Shown: piece by piece, positions 25,593 through 38,562 of the stretch | How the letters are laid out: the number at the start of each line of letters is the position of its first letter | Numbering within the stretch: the first letter of the stretch is position 1 | Source of the DNA: Aulostomus chinensis | Taxonomy: Eukaryota; Chordata; Actinopteri; Syngnathiformes; Aulostomidae | DNA: 64,000 nucleotides | Assembly: GCA_037954235.1 (NCBI GenBank) | Contig: JBBMOA010000020.1 | Span: 22,667,177-22,731,176, forward strand | Direction of reading: 5' to 3' | Notes under the pieces: model-generated | The model's input: only the letters and a program-made list of their open reading frames with translations | Database searches by the model: none | Told to the model about the DNA's origin: nothing | Position numbers and translations under genes: made by a program

Positions 25593-27697
25593 ACGGGTCG
25601 GTGCGTGTGATTCGGCTGTGCAAAACGAAACACACCACACAGCCTGTTGAAAGAGGGTTTCGCAATTCACCATGTCAGTAAGGTCACCGCCAACGGAAGC
25701 GGGGGACTCAACACCCCCGAAAAATACCATAAAAATATCAGAGGCATAAATCTGAAATGTGTTTTCATCCTGAAATCAACCACGGTGCCCTTCAGTGAAA
25801 CAAAGAAACACATGGTTGTTATGGTGACGGGCGGATGGATGGATGGACAGACCGTATTGATTCCAAAATAAGAAAACACCGTGTGCGTATGAATCTCCCA
25901 ATTTTGGATGTGATACGGGTCACGTGACGTCTTATAAGGTGAAACGCCGCCCCTGTTTCCACAGATCATCAAGGACTCATGATGGATCGCAACACCTTTG
26001 CGAGCACTTACTGCGCTCCCTCTGGAGTGTTGTTTTACTGCCAGAACCATGTCTTAACCAGTCAGTCGTACATATAGATTTTCTAACACTCTTCAATTTC
26101 ATCATCCTCTCCTCCCCAGACAGCCATCAGCTGATATTGATCAGCGTCTAATGTTGCTGTGCAGGTAGGCTCGGTCTGTTGACGGCATTATCAACTCTGA
26201 GCATTGTTAAACACCAATCAGGCTATTGGGAATGACTCAGTTTATGCCCCCCCTCACCCTCCCCAAATCCACCCACCGTCAGTTTAGTGAGTGTGGGAGC
26301 AGGCTTGCCGCACAAGGGCAGCTGCACAGAGAAGTAATTTCCTCACTCAAGAGGTGATTTAAGTTGTTAAATCCAAAATTCAGCCGTTGGTTGGCCGGCC
26401 TGTCGTTCCCACCTTCTCGGTGCAGATGTTGCTGACGCTGCATCAAGTTCACGTTTGCCTTGCAAAGGTAATTATTGAGCAATTAAAGTTAAGCGTGATT
26501 ACAGCAGCATCTCTTTGAAGAAGAACTGCAAGACAAGTGGAGCTGTAGCCATCAGGTTGGACTGCCCAGTAGCTTGACTGTCTCTCCGACTAGCGACCCT
26601 GCGGTGGTTAAACATGAGACGCTGTCAGACCTGTGAGGTCCTGCAGACGAGCGTGACGGGAGTCCAGCCTACTGGGGGCTTCACCCTGACAAATCGGCCT
26701 CATATAAAAGATTACAACACTGACGTCACACCAAGTAGTAGCAGTAGAGAGTCGTCGTGGATTCCTGCATTTCAGGATCAGATAAATCCAAATTATCATG
26801 TTGCCAATCTCAGTTTAGGAAATGATGGCACATCTCAGCGGCCTGACTTTCAGCCCTGAAGTTGATGAAGTCCTGGTACAGCTACTGGGTGTTGAAGAGT
26901 AGAGAGAAGTGCATTTTTACTTAAAAATGAATCGGCTCTGAGACACATGGTGTAAAACCTTCCTGCACATCTGAAATAGTGTCTCTGGCCCCCCCAGAGA
27001 TCGTCTCCTTCACTGCGGGTGAGTCAGCACCATCAAACTACAGTTGATCGCTTGCATCAGGCCCGTTGTTGTTTTGCTTGGGTAGACTTCTGTAGGGTTA
27101 TGTTGAAATGTGCAAACGTGCCAATATTTGACTGAACATGCAAACATGTGCAACTGCGTGTTGAAGGGAAATCTGAGCAGGTTCCAAGAGTTTGATGTTG
27201 TTCACATGTGAGGGTCTAAAGGTTTCTATCACAGGAGATTTGGGATATTTCTGCAGCTCCGTGATTCAGAAAATACTGTCAACAGCAAACAGAATCAATG
27301 TTCAGCATGTTGTTTTTTTCAGAGTGCAGTGTTGTACAAGCTGGGCTATAAATGAAATATGAATTAAACCTTCGGTCATCACTTTTCCCTGGCAGTTTTG
27401 CCTGCTCTGGCCAATCCTTTTTGTTGAGCCCTGAGTTTAATTCCCCCTTTTTTTCTTCATATCAATGTCACATATTAGACAGACGTGTACTAAATCGTAT
27501 TTCTAAAAATGCGAGGATTGATTCGGAGTCCTCCGTGTCCACGAGAAATGACCAGGTCTCAAAATGGCAGCGCGTGGAGGAGCGGTGGAGTACTGGCCCG
27601 TTTACGGTAGCTGGAACACGAAAGGGTGGAGGAAAATCCCTCGCTGGTTCTGGAAGGACTGAGCCTGAGGCAGAGAGACTGATATTGTCCTCCCCTT

Positions 27698-27702
<5 letters not shown>

Positions 27703-27731
<29 letters not shown>
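27703..27731 (+). repeat. (CT)n microsatellite, 29 bp
   Basis: Pure CT tract, giving SLSL / ERER peptide frames that are not genes. Confidence 0.93.
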
Positions 27732-27735
<4 letters not shown>

Positions 27736-30558
27736 TCACCGGTTGATGTGAGGAGACAAGGTGGAAAAATGGTGGTGACTCTTTTTCCAAAACAGCGTGG
27801 GGTGAGGAAGCAGGTCTTGTAAGCACAAATGTCAGGGCCTCTGTGGGCTGTAGCTCCTGTCCTACCAGCACACAATGAGTTGTGGCAACAAAAAGATTGT
27901 TTTCCTCTCAACCAAGTTGGGAAATTGTGCACTTCCTGTAGAAATGCATTTCCGTGTTATGGTATAACTTTGACGGCATCATCCTCGTTTGGATTCGATA
28001 TCTCAGGCAATTTTCTGCAGATTGATTTTTTTTTTTTTTTTAGAGCATTGTGGATGCATCAGTAAGTCCACATAATTTAAAGGGAATGAGCAACTCAACA
28101 CACATTTGGATGATCTGGAGCGGTGAAGTCAAACTACTGTGTGCAGTGGCTTTCGTTTCCCCTCCAGCTACTTCTCACCGCTCGGAGCTGGGAGCCTTTA
28201 CAAGCTTGGCCCAGCTTTGCCTTTTCATTTCATACCGGTGCTTTTTCACCTCTGCCAATTGTGTTTCTGGTGCTCCTGCATCAACGGCAGAGCTACACTG
28301 GAGACACATTTCCTCCTTTATTTCCCCGCCATTAAACTGCAGCACACAGAGGGGATGGTAGCACCTGGGTTACTGGCCATTATATTTGTGCATTTGTAAT
28401 TCTAATTATTTGTACCTGGACTCATTTGCATGTGCTGCTGGAGTTAATTATGCACACAGGTGGGACAACAGCATACGATCGCGGCTCCTTTTTTACTGCG
28501 CCTGAAAATGACTCCTCTAATGGTGGACATTCAATCTGTGGCTGACGGGGGAGGAGGGGGGGGGGGGTCGCATCACAGTCTCATACTCGCGGGACCCCAT
28601 TTGTACCCAGAGTATTGATTTTAAAAAGTTGACACACACACACACAAACCTGTGTAAGTTCTGAGCAGCAAGCCCAGCGCTATGAAGGGAGCCACGTGAA
28701 GACCCGGGTGCCCCTGCTTGGCCTCAGCTTCTCCACGCCTCTGCGCCGGGAGCAGACGCTGGGATCGAGTGGTATCGGTTTCCAGGGCCGATGCAGATTA
28801 TTCCACTTCGCAGGGTGGAAGCGTGTGTTTGCTCCTCATTAGTCATTTCAGTTCAAGCACAAAATTATCCTCCTTTCTTTTCTACCTTTAGCTGCGCTTT
28901 TGGTGTAAAACCCCAAAACACCAGAGTCGGAAAAGTCTTTGAGCGCTTTTGTCTCAGGGCCAGTAAACTCATCCAGTGGTCTGGAGCTCAAGTGTCACCA
29001 GGTCCTGATGATCAGCTCTCCTTGTGAATATTTCAGCTCTTGTGCCGCCTCGTCCAATTTGTGTCCCATAAAGAAACAGTTTTCCTCGGAGCGGCGTCGG
29101 CGTGTTCATGTGTCGGCAGAGGAGTGGCTCGCCGAGGCTGTGGTGCGGCCTCGGGGTGGGAGTCATTTCAAAATGTCATTTCTATTTCATGACGTTTAAA
29201 TGCATCAAACCCTGCATCCACTGCTTCCCCTCTTTTTCTCTTCCCGCGGTCAAATGCATGGATACCCCTGGTGTCTGAGAAGTGATGCAAGATGGGGAAG
29301 ACTTTTTTTTTTTTAATGCTTGTTTTTGCCAACTTAATGATAGTGAATTTTTAATGCGCTGCTCTGTCTTCCCATAAAGTGCTGAGCATGTTTCTGCACC
29401 CATACAGTTGCGAGTGTGCAAGAGCAGCAGGGGATGAGAGAGATGCAGTAAAACTTTCATACAGAGGGGCAGGATGTTTCTGACTTGCCAGCATGGAGAG
29501 ATCGGGGGGGAGGGGGGGGTAAACATAAACACGAACATGCCTGGCGAACAACCCTGCAGCCATATTTCAACTAACGTGTTGAGTCTTGAACTCTTGTGGC
29601 TGAGCAGCCGTTTCCACTCTCATTGTCTTCCCAAATGTTCCCAAACTTTGCCTTCCACCTCCAGTTCAAGCTGGTGACTAAGAACCGTGACCGCTTTTCC
29701 AACTGAGGGTAACTCTCCAAGACTTCTCTCCATTTATCACTTGTTTTTTTTATGGGGGGGGGGGGGCTTTTCTTCCTCCTCTCTGTTGTCACAGCCGCAG
29801 GTGACTTTGAGTGTACTCTCAGAGTTATGCGGAATATAAAGAATATACAAAATATCGTAGTTTATTTCATCCGCCCCAGCCAGGGGCTGGAAACGCACCT
29901 AAAACACATTTCTTTTTGGTGACATTTCCACTCTTCCCCGGACAACTTAATGGAAACTGGAAATTTCACAACTCTGTGGTGGAATCAGCCAAAACTCAAC
30001 TGGTTGACACATTTCTTACCCTCACGTTGCCCAAACCCCTATTACTCTCCGCCTGTCACAGTCTGACAGATGTTTAACACCGGCTTCAAGCGATGCACAC
30101 CAACAGTTGAATAAGCCTGCATTATTCAGGAAAAGCAATGTTTCAAATGGCTGCTCAAACTTTGCTGAAAGATTGAGAGGGAAATCATTCGCAGCCAATG
30201 GAGCACTTTCCATTATTTGCACTGGCCAAGTAATACATTTCTCTTCTCTCCCTCTCTCACTCTTCTTTTGATGTAAAACTGTTTTTTATGGATGTTTAAG
30301 CATAATTATAAAAAGGTATTACTTTTCTCCATGTGATGATGTGAAGCGGCAGTTAGTTTTGCATTTTGGCTGATTATTTTACACGTTTGACTCCTTCAGT
30401 GCTGTCTGTCTCTTGGCTTTTATGAGCCCTCGTCTCCTTCTCCCAGCATCCCACTCTGTCTTTATCGTCCTCTCGTTGAGATGGCGGGCGGCAAGGCAGT
30501 CAAGCATCTGTACTCTACCACACACTCACAGGGGAGCTTTCTAGGAGAGGCTGATACA

Positions 30559-30561
<3 letters not shown>

Positions 30562-30603
<42 letters not shown>

Positions 30604-30680
30604 TCACTCTGGTTTATGTGGTCCACATGCTGGTTGGCTGTCTGATGTCCTAATCTGCCCGACAACCATATTGACACCCA

Positions 30681-30774
<94 letters not shown>

Positions 30775-30875
30775 CCCCTCTTCTGGCTCACACACAATGC
30801 ACCTGTTACAAGGGCGTTAGTCACAAGTGTTTCCCCTTAGGCGACTACAGGACGATTCCATTTCAACAGCAGCAG

Positions 30876-30934
<59 letters not shown>

Positions 30935-31044
30935 TCCCTCAGTTAAAGTTTACTTAGCACTCAGAGCAAACAGGGTCATTAACCCTTTAACTTTTGCACA
31001 GCAAATAATGATTGGCCATCATCACTGCGTGTACGTATGTGCGC

Positions 31045-31095
<51 letters not shown>
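30562..31095. repeat. Microsatellite cluster: GT, CT, CA, GT within 534 bp
   Basis: (GT)n at 30562-30598, (CT)n at 30683-30772 with one TTC interruption, (AC)n at 30877-30930 and (GT)n at 31047-31095. The GT and AC tracts are in opposite orientation and could pair in a transcript. Overlying frames are dinucleotide peptides only. Confidence 0.95.
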
Positions 31096-31096
<1 letters not shown>

Positions 31097-32858
31097 ACAC
31101 TGCTGCATCAATGCTGCGTTGTCATTTTGAAGACACCGAAGCAGGGTTGGGCTGTGCTGGTGTTCTGCTAACACATATTTTTATGTCTGTGAAATGTTTC
31201 TTGGCGTGCCGCTCAGTGAGCGGCTGCCAGACTTGGAGAGGAACTCCTCTCTTATGTAATCTGAACCAAAGTCAAAATTTTTCCTTTAAAGATTTCTTTT
31301 TGGAACATGAATGTCTCAAAGGCTGTCCTCATTGCTATCGCTTGATGCTAGCCTGTTGTCTTTTTTTTTTTTTTTTGTAAAGCCCTTTGAAGAACAGTAA
31401 CAAAAACAACAAAAATATTTTTCCTAAAAAAAAACCCCATTATTTACCAAAAAGTAAATTCATAATGCAGCCAAATATGGAAAAAAGATACCCCTGACTT
31501 TTTCAGACTGATTTTCAAACTCACCTAAGTTTGATACACAGGTGATCCATTACGGGATAGCCCAGATGAGGATTGTGCAGCTACCGTCCACAGACGCAGA
31601 CGAATCACAATCAAGACATTTTTGGTTTCGTCACCGGAATTCGTGTGAGACTGGGGTGAAGTTGCTGATGCCAGACACATCTTTGACATCTTCGTTGTAG
31701 AACAACGACCTTTACCCTTTTACTTCAGCTGAAGGAAAGAGAGAGAAACGAACTCTGGGAGGAGATCGTAGTCATACGGTCACCTAAAAAACCTGAACTG
31801 GTTTATTAGCTCTTTCTGGGACCCAATATGATCTGTACCGGTTCCGTTCAGGTCATAGACTTTGGTGTCACTCCAGAGATTCTAATACCGGTCCCTAGTC
31901 TAGGATTGCAGTTTCAGATTGATGCTTCTTTCGGGGACAGATTAAAATTGGTTTGGACATCATAAAGATTACATCACGCGTCGGTTTGGAAAAAGTAACC
32001 AAAAAAAAAAAAAAAAGGTTTCATGACCTTAAACTATAAACCAATTCAACAAAATGTGGTTTCAATTTTGTTTTTGTTTGTTTTTTTTGGTTTCAGTCTT
32101 TTTCTAATATTTCAGCACATTTGGCCTCTTTCACTCAAAGCTGTTTCACAACATACACACAACTTGATTTACGCCTGAAGTTAATCTGGTTTTGTTATTT
32201 GGGATCGAATGACAAGACGTTGTTGATCTTGATCGTGCTGAAGAGGTGAGGTGGGCTCTGTTGAAATACTCCACCTGTACAACCCTGCAGAACCCTGGTG
32301 GTGAGGTGCACCGCCTCTCAATAATGAGTGTGCCTGGTTTGTTTTTTCTTCTTCTTTGTATTCCCAGCTGTGTTAGCATGGTATAACACAATTTCACCTC
32401 CATTACCTGCCCCTCGTGAAAGGAAGCCATTGTAGAAAGGGGAAGGCAAGGGTGTGTGTGAGTGTGTGTGTATGTAATCAGTGAACACAACACGGTTTTA
32501 CTTCAGTGGCTGAGGCGGATCAATAGGCTGAGACGAGAGGTGCAGCTGGGGGACGCAGCAGAAAATGAAATGTGGAGTGAGAGAGGAGGAGGTGGTTCTT
32601 CACTCACGCCAATTGTCAACACTCCTCACTCAAACTCTTATATAGCAAACCTTTTCCTCCTTTATTCTGTGTGTGTGTGCGTGTGTGCGCGCATGCGCTC
32701 GCGCGTGTGTGTATAAGATCTTGCAGTTTGACTGGACGTGAGGTTGGTGCCACTGCACCTTCAACGCAGAGCCAATTAGCAGAGAGCTGTAGCATGTCTG
32801 AAATAGCTCCGGCCAGCAGGTCCTAATAATGGCGGTCAGCCAGGAAAATCCTGAGCAG

Positions 32859-32927
32859 TTAATCCAATTAGAGTCAACACATAAGGATCCCAGGGATTAA
32901 ATCCAATAAGAGTTAACACACAGGAAT
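32859..32927 (+). repeat. Imperfect 38-bp tandem duplication
   Basis: TTAATCCAATTAGAGTCAAC at 32859 and TTAAATCCAATAAGAGTTAA at 32897 are diverged copies continuing as ACATAAGGAT / ACACAGGAAT. An old two-copy duplication. Confidence 0.6.
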
Positions 32928-33291
32928 GTTAGTAGTGAGAGCTGCATGTTGCGATCACAGACTCGGTTAGAGAGAAACACCTCACACCTGTTAATTGATG
33001 CTATTAACATTTTGGTGCAGCTACATGGTTGTCTGGTGTAGGCACGGAAATGGATGAGTAGTAAAATACATCAGAAGCCCTCCTTCATATCGATATGTGG
33101 CACGATATCTGCTGTGGTACAGGAAAAAAAATCACATGACCTGTTTTGAAAGGTCAGTAGTCATCAAATTGGTCGTAATGAGAAGTGTAAGTTTCAACTT
33201 TTCAGACATTTTATGTTGGGAGACATTAGATGTGATATTGAGTTTTTAGAATTGATTTGGAGCACAAAACTGTCGTGATTCTCCTCATGAG

Positions 33292-34760
33292 GGTAGCATC
33301 CAGCCCTGGTGGTGTAGCATCCAGCCTTGGTGGTGTAGCATCCAGCCTTGGTGGTGTAGCATCCAGCCTTGGTGGTGTAGCATCCAGCCTTGGTAGTGTA
33401 GCATCCAGCCCTGGTTGTGTAGCATCCAGCCCTGGTGGTGTAGCATCCAGCCCTGGTGATGTAGCATCCAGCCTTGGTGATGTAGCATCCAGCCTTGGTG
33501 ATGTAGCATCCAGCCTTGGTGATGTAGCATCCAGCCTTGGTGGTGTAGCATCCAGCCTTGGTGGTGGAGCATCCAGCCCTGGTGGTGGAGCATCCAGCCC
33601 TGGTGGTGGAGCATCTAGCATCCAGCCCTGGTGGTGGAGCATCTGCTCATGGTGGTGAATCATCCAGTCCTGGTGGTATAGCATCCAGTCCTGGTGGTGG
33701 AGCATCCAGTCCTGGTGGTGGAGCATCTAGCATTTAGCCCTGGTGGGGGAGCATCTAGCATCCAGCCCTGGTGGTGTAGCATCTGCTCATGGTGGTGAAT
33801 CATCCAGTCCTGGTGGTATAGCATCCAGTCCTGGTGGTGTAGCATCCAGCCTTGGTAGTGTAGCATCCAGCCCTGGTTGTGTAGCATCCAGCCTTGGTGG
33901 TGTAGCATCCAGCCTTGGTGGTGTAGCATCCAGCCCTGGTGGTGTAGCATCCAGCCTTGGTGGTGTAGCATCCGGCCTTGGTAGTGTAGCATCCAGCCTT
34001 GGTGGTGTAGCATCCAGCCCTGGTGGTGTAGCATCCAGCCCTGGTGGTGGAGCATCTAGCATCCAGCCCTGGTGGTGGAGCATCCGGCCTTGGTAGTGTA
34101 GCATCCAGCCTTGGTGGTGTAGCATCCAGCCCTGGTGGTGTAGCATCCAGCCCTGGTGGTGGAGCATCTAGCATCCAGCCCTGGTGGTGGAGCATCTGCT
34201 CATGGTGGTGAATCATCCAGTCCTGGTGGTATAGCATCCAGTCCTGGTGGTGGAGCATCCAGTCCTGGTGGTGGAGCATCTAGCATTTAGCCCTGGTGGG
34301 GGAGCATCTAGCATCCAGCCCTGGTGGTGTAGCATCTCGTCGTGGTGGTGTAGCATCCAGCCCTGGTGGTGGAGCATCCAGCCCTTTTGGTGAATCATTC
34401 AGCCCAGGTGGTGTAGCATCCAGTCCTGTTGTTGTAGCATCCAGCCCTGGTGGTGGAGCATCCAGCCCTTTTGGTGAATCATCCAGCCCTGGTGGTGTAG
34501 CATCCAGTCCTGTTGTTGTAGCATCCAGCCATGGTGGTGTAGCATCCAGTCCTGTTGTTGTAGCATCCAGCCCTGGTGGTGTAGCATCCAGTCCTGTTGT
34601 TGTAGCATCCAGCCCTGGTGGTGTAGCATCCAGTCCTGTTGTTGTAGCATCCAGCCCTGGTGGTGGAGCATCCAGTCCTGTTGTTGTAGCATCCAGCCCT
34701 GGTGGTGGAGCATCCAGTCCTGTTGTTGTAGCATCCAGCCCTGGTGGTGGAGCATCCAGC
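33292..34760 (+). repeat. 21-bp minisatellite array, about 70 units, with higher-order structure
   Basis: The unit is GTAGCATCCAGCC followed by CTGGTGGT, with common variants (CTTGGT, CCAGTC, GGAGCA). The left part is mostly monomeric. The centre contains 9-bp indels (AGCATCTAGCAT). Roughly 34419-34740 is a 42-bp dimer alternating GGTGGT and TTGTTG units. The segment 33611-33784 recurs without visible difference at 34164-34337, an offset of 553 bp. Because 21 is a multiple of three, several frames stay open on both strands (ASSPGGV on +, MLHHQGW and DATPPGL on -). There is no sign that any of these is translated. Confidence 0.95.
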
Positions 34761-35907
34761 GTAACAGCTTTGTATTGATATATAAATGTGCCCTCAGAAA
34801 GCGCCGTCGCCAATGACATGAAAGGAAAAGGAAACAGTTTTTGTTAAGTTAAAAGGTGCAGCCTGGTAGTTTTTACCTGCAGACAGACGGAGAAACAAAG
34901 AGGAGCGTGGCCTCCTTGACAAAGGTGATGTTTTTGATTTTAGAAACCTTTACAAAGATGTTTCTACTTGCTCTCATAAGAGTTCAAAAGCACTCTTGTG
35001 ATATTTGTTGCTGATACGGCCACATGCTCTGGTTGCTTTTATCGTCTGTTAGCAAGCGAGCGTCATTTCCACTCATCTTGATGTGGCGTCGCTGATCTGT
35101 GGTCCGGCTGTTCTGAGAGTGAAGTGGCACCAGAGTGTTCAAGTAGCTCTCTTAAGGTGACTCGCATAGAGGGGCTGTAATTAGCAGGCTCACTAGCTTT
35201 GATTAGTGGCTTTAAATGGAGGGAAGCTATCGCTCGCTGTCCTTTTGATGTGTGTGGGAGATTATTCAAATGAAGTGGCTTTTGTTCACTCTGTCTGTGT
35301 GTGTGTGTGTGCGTGTGTGTGAGTGAGTGAGCGGGCGTGCATACGTGTGTGTGTGCACCCATCATGCGTGATTAGAAAAGAGTTTACATGTGAGACTTGT
35401 CTCAGCAGACGTCTGAAACCAGCACTGAAACTGGCAGTGGTTCCCACAAAAGGAAACATCCGTCTTTGTGCATCACTGAGATACGTGTTATAAAGGACGG
35501 GGTGCGATTGCTAATTATGCTACTTGCCATGTTCCAGTGTAATCTAAGAGCACTGAATCCATCTTCTCATGAACGGCATTCCTCGGTTGCCACGATGTAA
35601 CCCTCTGAAGATCAGCCTTGATCCAAAACGCTGTCAAGCGGAGCGAACAAAGTCTCAGCCTCTATTGGAGCACACGGGTTTTCCTGCTCTAAAAGTCTCT
35701 ATTAAGCACCTGCATGTGCTCCTGCTAAAAAAAACAAAAAAAAACAAAAAACCCACACATAATAAAAGTCATCCATCATATTTAATGTTCTATCTAGGGA
35801 TGTTTACATTTACAGTCAGTGGTGAAATGAATATGCAGCCTGGTTTAAGTTGAGCTATCATTCACTTTGAAGTCCAGAGAAAAATTCACACAACGTCACA
35901 TTATTAT

Positions 35908-35931
35908 CCCCCCCCCCCCCCCCCCCCCCCC
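35908..35931 (+). repeat. Poly-C run, 24 nt
   Basis: The longest of several pure C or G runs. Others are C at 7458-7474, 23601-23615 and 23791-23808, and G at 22511-22526, 39122-39139 and 42094-42113. Such runs are prone to length error in sequencing. Confidence 0.9.
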
Positions 35932-36104
35932 GGTCATTCAACTCTGCCATTGCTGGGACGTTCACTTTTAGTGGCAGCGCCTGGAACCGAAACAAGTTGA
36001 TGAAAGCAGTTTGTTGCGTCGATATTTTGATCATTTATAAGGTTATTTTTTTAAGTAAAAGTGTCTTTCAAATTCAGGTTTTCGTTTCATCAAATGAAAG
36101 TGGA

Positions 36105-36140
36105 ATTTTTCTTTTCTTTTCTTTTCTTTTCTTTTTTTTT
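36105..36140 (+). repeat. (CTTTT)n microsatellite
   Basis: About five CTTTT units passing into a T run. Confidence 0.9.
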
Positions 36141-38410
36141 AACTTTGGCTAAAGCAGATATTTGAAGACGTCGCTCAGTTCTCCGGGCACCTTTGTTCTT
36201 TAATATTTCCACTTTTCTTCGAACATTTTGTCGGAATAAACAGCGGCTCAATCAGCAGATCTTCAACAAGAGTTCGCTGCAGCCCTGCTGAGACCCCCAT
36301 TTTTCTCTCTGGACCAAACCTGACATCAGATTTTCTTGTTCACAGGTTTGTTCTGCCTCCACCAGACTCAGTCTTTTTTTAAAATTGTACTTGTGAAATA
36401 CTGCAGGTTTTCACCGTGTGAGTACTACTAGGTTCTATGATAATGTAGTATTCACGTTGCTTAACCGTCTCCTGCTCCAATCTTTGCATGCGCGGTGACT
36501 GTGACGGTGAGGAACGCCGCCCCGCTGGCTTCCTTCTCTACCAGCTACCCGGTCCACCCGTTGATTGACGCGTCTAAAGCTAGGTTTAGATGACAACGAT
36601 GGGGCAGACCCGCAATTACTTGTTGTTACTGTCAACAACTTGTTGTCCCTGTGTGTTTGTAAGAGGAGACGGCTGTTTGTTCAACACTTTGACCCTTAGG
36701 AGGGATTATGTGTACGTGTCATGGCGTATCAAGTTGCCGGTGTGTGATTGCGGCAGGACGCGGCCAGTATTTGCCAAAGGTAACTGTAACACTAGCCTAT
36801 ATGTGTCAATTGTGTGTGAACAGATTTGCGAGTGAGGACGAGGAGCTTTAGTGCGTCTAATCCAGAGGCAGGTTCTAGAAAGCTGGGGGGCGAGGCTGCA
36901 TAACCTGGATTAGCAGGGCAGACGCATACAGAGCGGCAGCAGCCGACGCATCCGAGACAGAAGTGAGGAGTTAGATTGAAAAGGAGAATTCATGTTGGTA
37001 CCAAGCCCAGATTAAAATAAGATGAAACTTCAATGATTTCTGCCGGGGGAGTGAACAGCAGATAATGGGACTCGGCAGAGGAAATTGTTCCTTTTCATGG
37101 GGAATTGAGTGATGTTTGGCTTTTGTTTTCAGCAAGAATGGGACAATTAATCTGCCCCTGGTCATAATTTTGAATAGGTCATTTGCCACCTGACCCACAA
37201 AATAACATGATTAAAAAGTGCTGCTCCTATGAATGGCGAAAACTCTCCAGTCGGAGTGAACTTTCTGGGGCAAAGCGGCACTTTGGCCTTCCCTCATTAA
37301 GAGTTACTAGGAACGACAGCTGACACGCGCTTGTGTCGGCGGTCCGACCGAAGCCCCTTTGTTTCTGTAGTGGCTGGAAAAACGATGGCTTGGTAGTTCT
37401 GAGCGTCACACAACCTCTGTGACATGAAAGTCTAGATTGTGTACAGTTAAAGTTGTGTAAATTTACCTTCTAAAATACAGTTTTTGTCCACTTTGAAACA
37501 CACTTACTTTTTTTTGGTCTGTTGGAAAGGTTTATTTTATATTAAGATCCAGCAATTGGCCCTAGGAGGAACATTAGACCAAGATCAAGACCTTGAGAGG
37601 GCAAGAGGGAGCTAAGACCAGAGCCACGAGATGGCCTCTGGTCCTACGGTTGGGTTCTGCTGCAGCGTTTACTGACTGCAGAGTTCTTCTGTGTATGAAC
37701 TCGCTGACACCTTCCACCGACGGCTGAAGGATGTGTGGAGGGGAGTGGGTAGGGAGGGTTTAGTTTGGGGTAGGAGCCAGGTTATTAGCTGCATTTGAAG
37801 CTGGGAGATTTTGTATCCAATCAAAAAATTCCCAGGCAGTGTGGCCACAGACGAGGTCTTTGCATAAAATCTTCAGTCTGCTGGGTCTAAGACTGAGACG
37901 AGACCAGATAAAAAAGTGCGAGTGCTGTACCTTGGGGTACAGAAACGGACCCCCGCTGAGCTGCTAGCTCTGAGCGCTCCTTGGTGCAGAGCTGCAGTCA
38001 GCCGACGGCGTCATTCTCCATCAGACACAAATGACACCTGAGCGGCACTGCTCACCTGCACCTGAGAGACCGAGACCAGACAAGAGGAGGAATCCTGGCC
38101 TTTCCCTGAAACCAGCCTCCAGGCATGGAGGATACACGGCTGCTGCTAACTCTCATCTACTGCTAGCCACGTTTAAAAAAAAAAAAAAAAAATTACGGTC
38201 ATATCAAACAACATACGGGTCTGTCTCCTCACCTGTCCGGCAGAAGGTGTCGGTCAGGTCTGATCCCCGGGCTTCAGACATCCGTTTGTGATCAGACTTT
38301 GCTCGCCTTTTGTTCCAGCCTCAGAAATCCAGTATTCACATAGCCGAGTGAAAATGGCTTAATTCTGTGTTACAGCCTCAGTTGATTGCCCTTCATAACT
38401 CATTATTTGT

Positions 38411-38458
38411 CATCTTCTCCTCCTTCCCTCCATCCATCCCTCCCCTCCTCCTTGACAG
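38411..38458 (+). promoter_or_regulatory. man1a1: Polypyrimidine tract and 3' splice site of exon 2
   Basis: A nearly uninterrupted C/T tract of about 45 bases (CCTCCTTCCCTCCATCC and on) leads into GACAG at the exon boundary. This is a strong acceptor by consensus. It precedes the conserved MMKHAW coding start of exon 2. Confidence 0.85.
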
Positions 38459-38555
38459 ATGATGAAGCATGCGTGGGACAGCTACAGACATTACGCCTGG
38501 GGTTCCAATGAACTCCGGCCGGTCTCAAAGCAAGGCCATTCCAGCAATCTATTTG
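38459..38555 (+). CDS. man1a1: man1a1 coding exon 2: start of the GH47 domain
   Basis: A 97-nt exon entered in phase 0 and left in phase 1. It encodes MMKHAWDSYRHYAWGSNELR then PVSKQGHSSNLF plus the first base of a Gly codon. This is the hallmark N-terminal segment of the GH47 catalytic domain, seen in human MAN1A1 as MMKHAWNNYKGYAWGLNELK. The ORF is too short to appear in a length-filtered frame list and was found by homology to the family. Junctions AG|ATGATG and TTTG|GTGAGT are canonical. A 46-nt (AC)n tract begins 7 nt after the donor, which is unusual. Residues 172-203 of the predicted protein lie here, with residue 204 split across the next intron. Confidence 0.93.
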
Positions 38556-38561
38556 GTGAGT

Positions 38562-38562
<1 letters not shown>

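Noticed and set aside
24774..25610. Longest open frame in the window (278 codons, + strand) as a gene
   Set aside because: No recognisable domain, composition shifts between GCC-rich His/Arg runs and a GT-repeat tail, and there are no supporting splice or promoter signals. It is best read as a chance frame.
33292..34760. CRISPR-like or collagen/silk-like repeat gene
   Set aside because: There are no spacers between units and the context is a vertebrate intron; it is a plain minisatellite with frames open by arithmetic.
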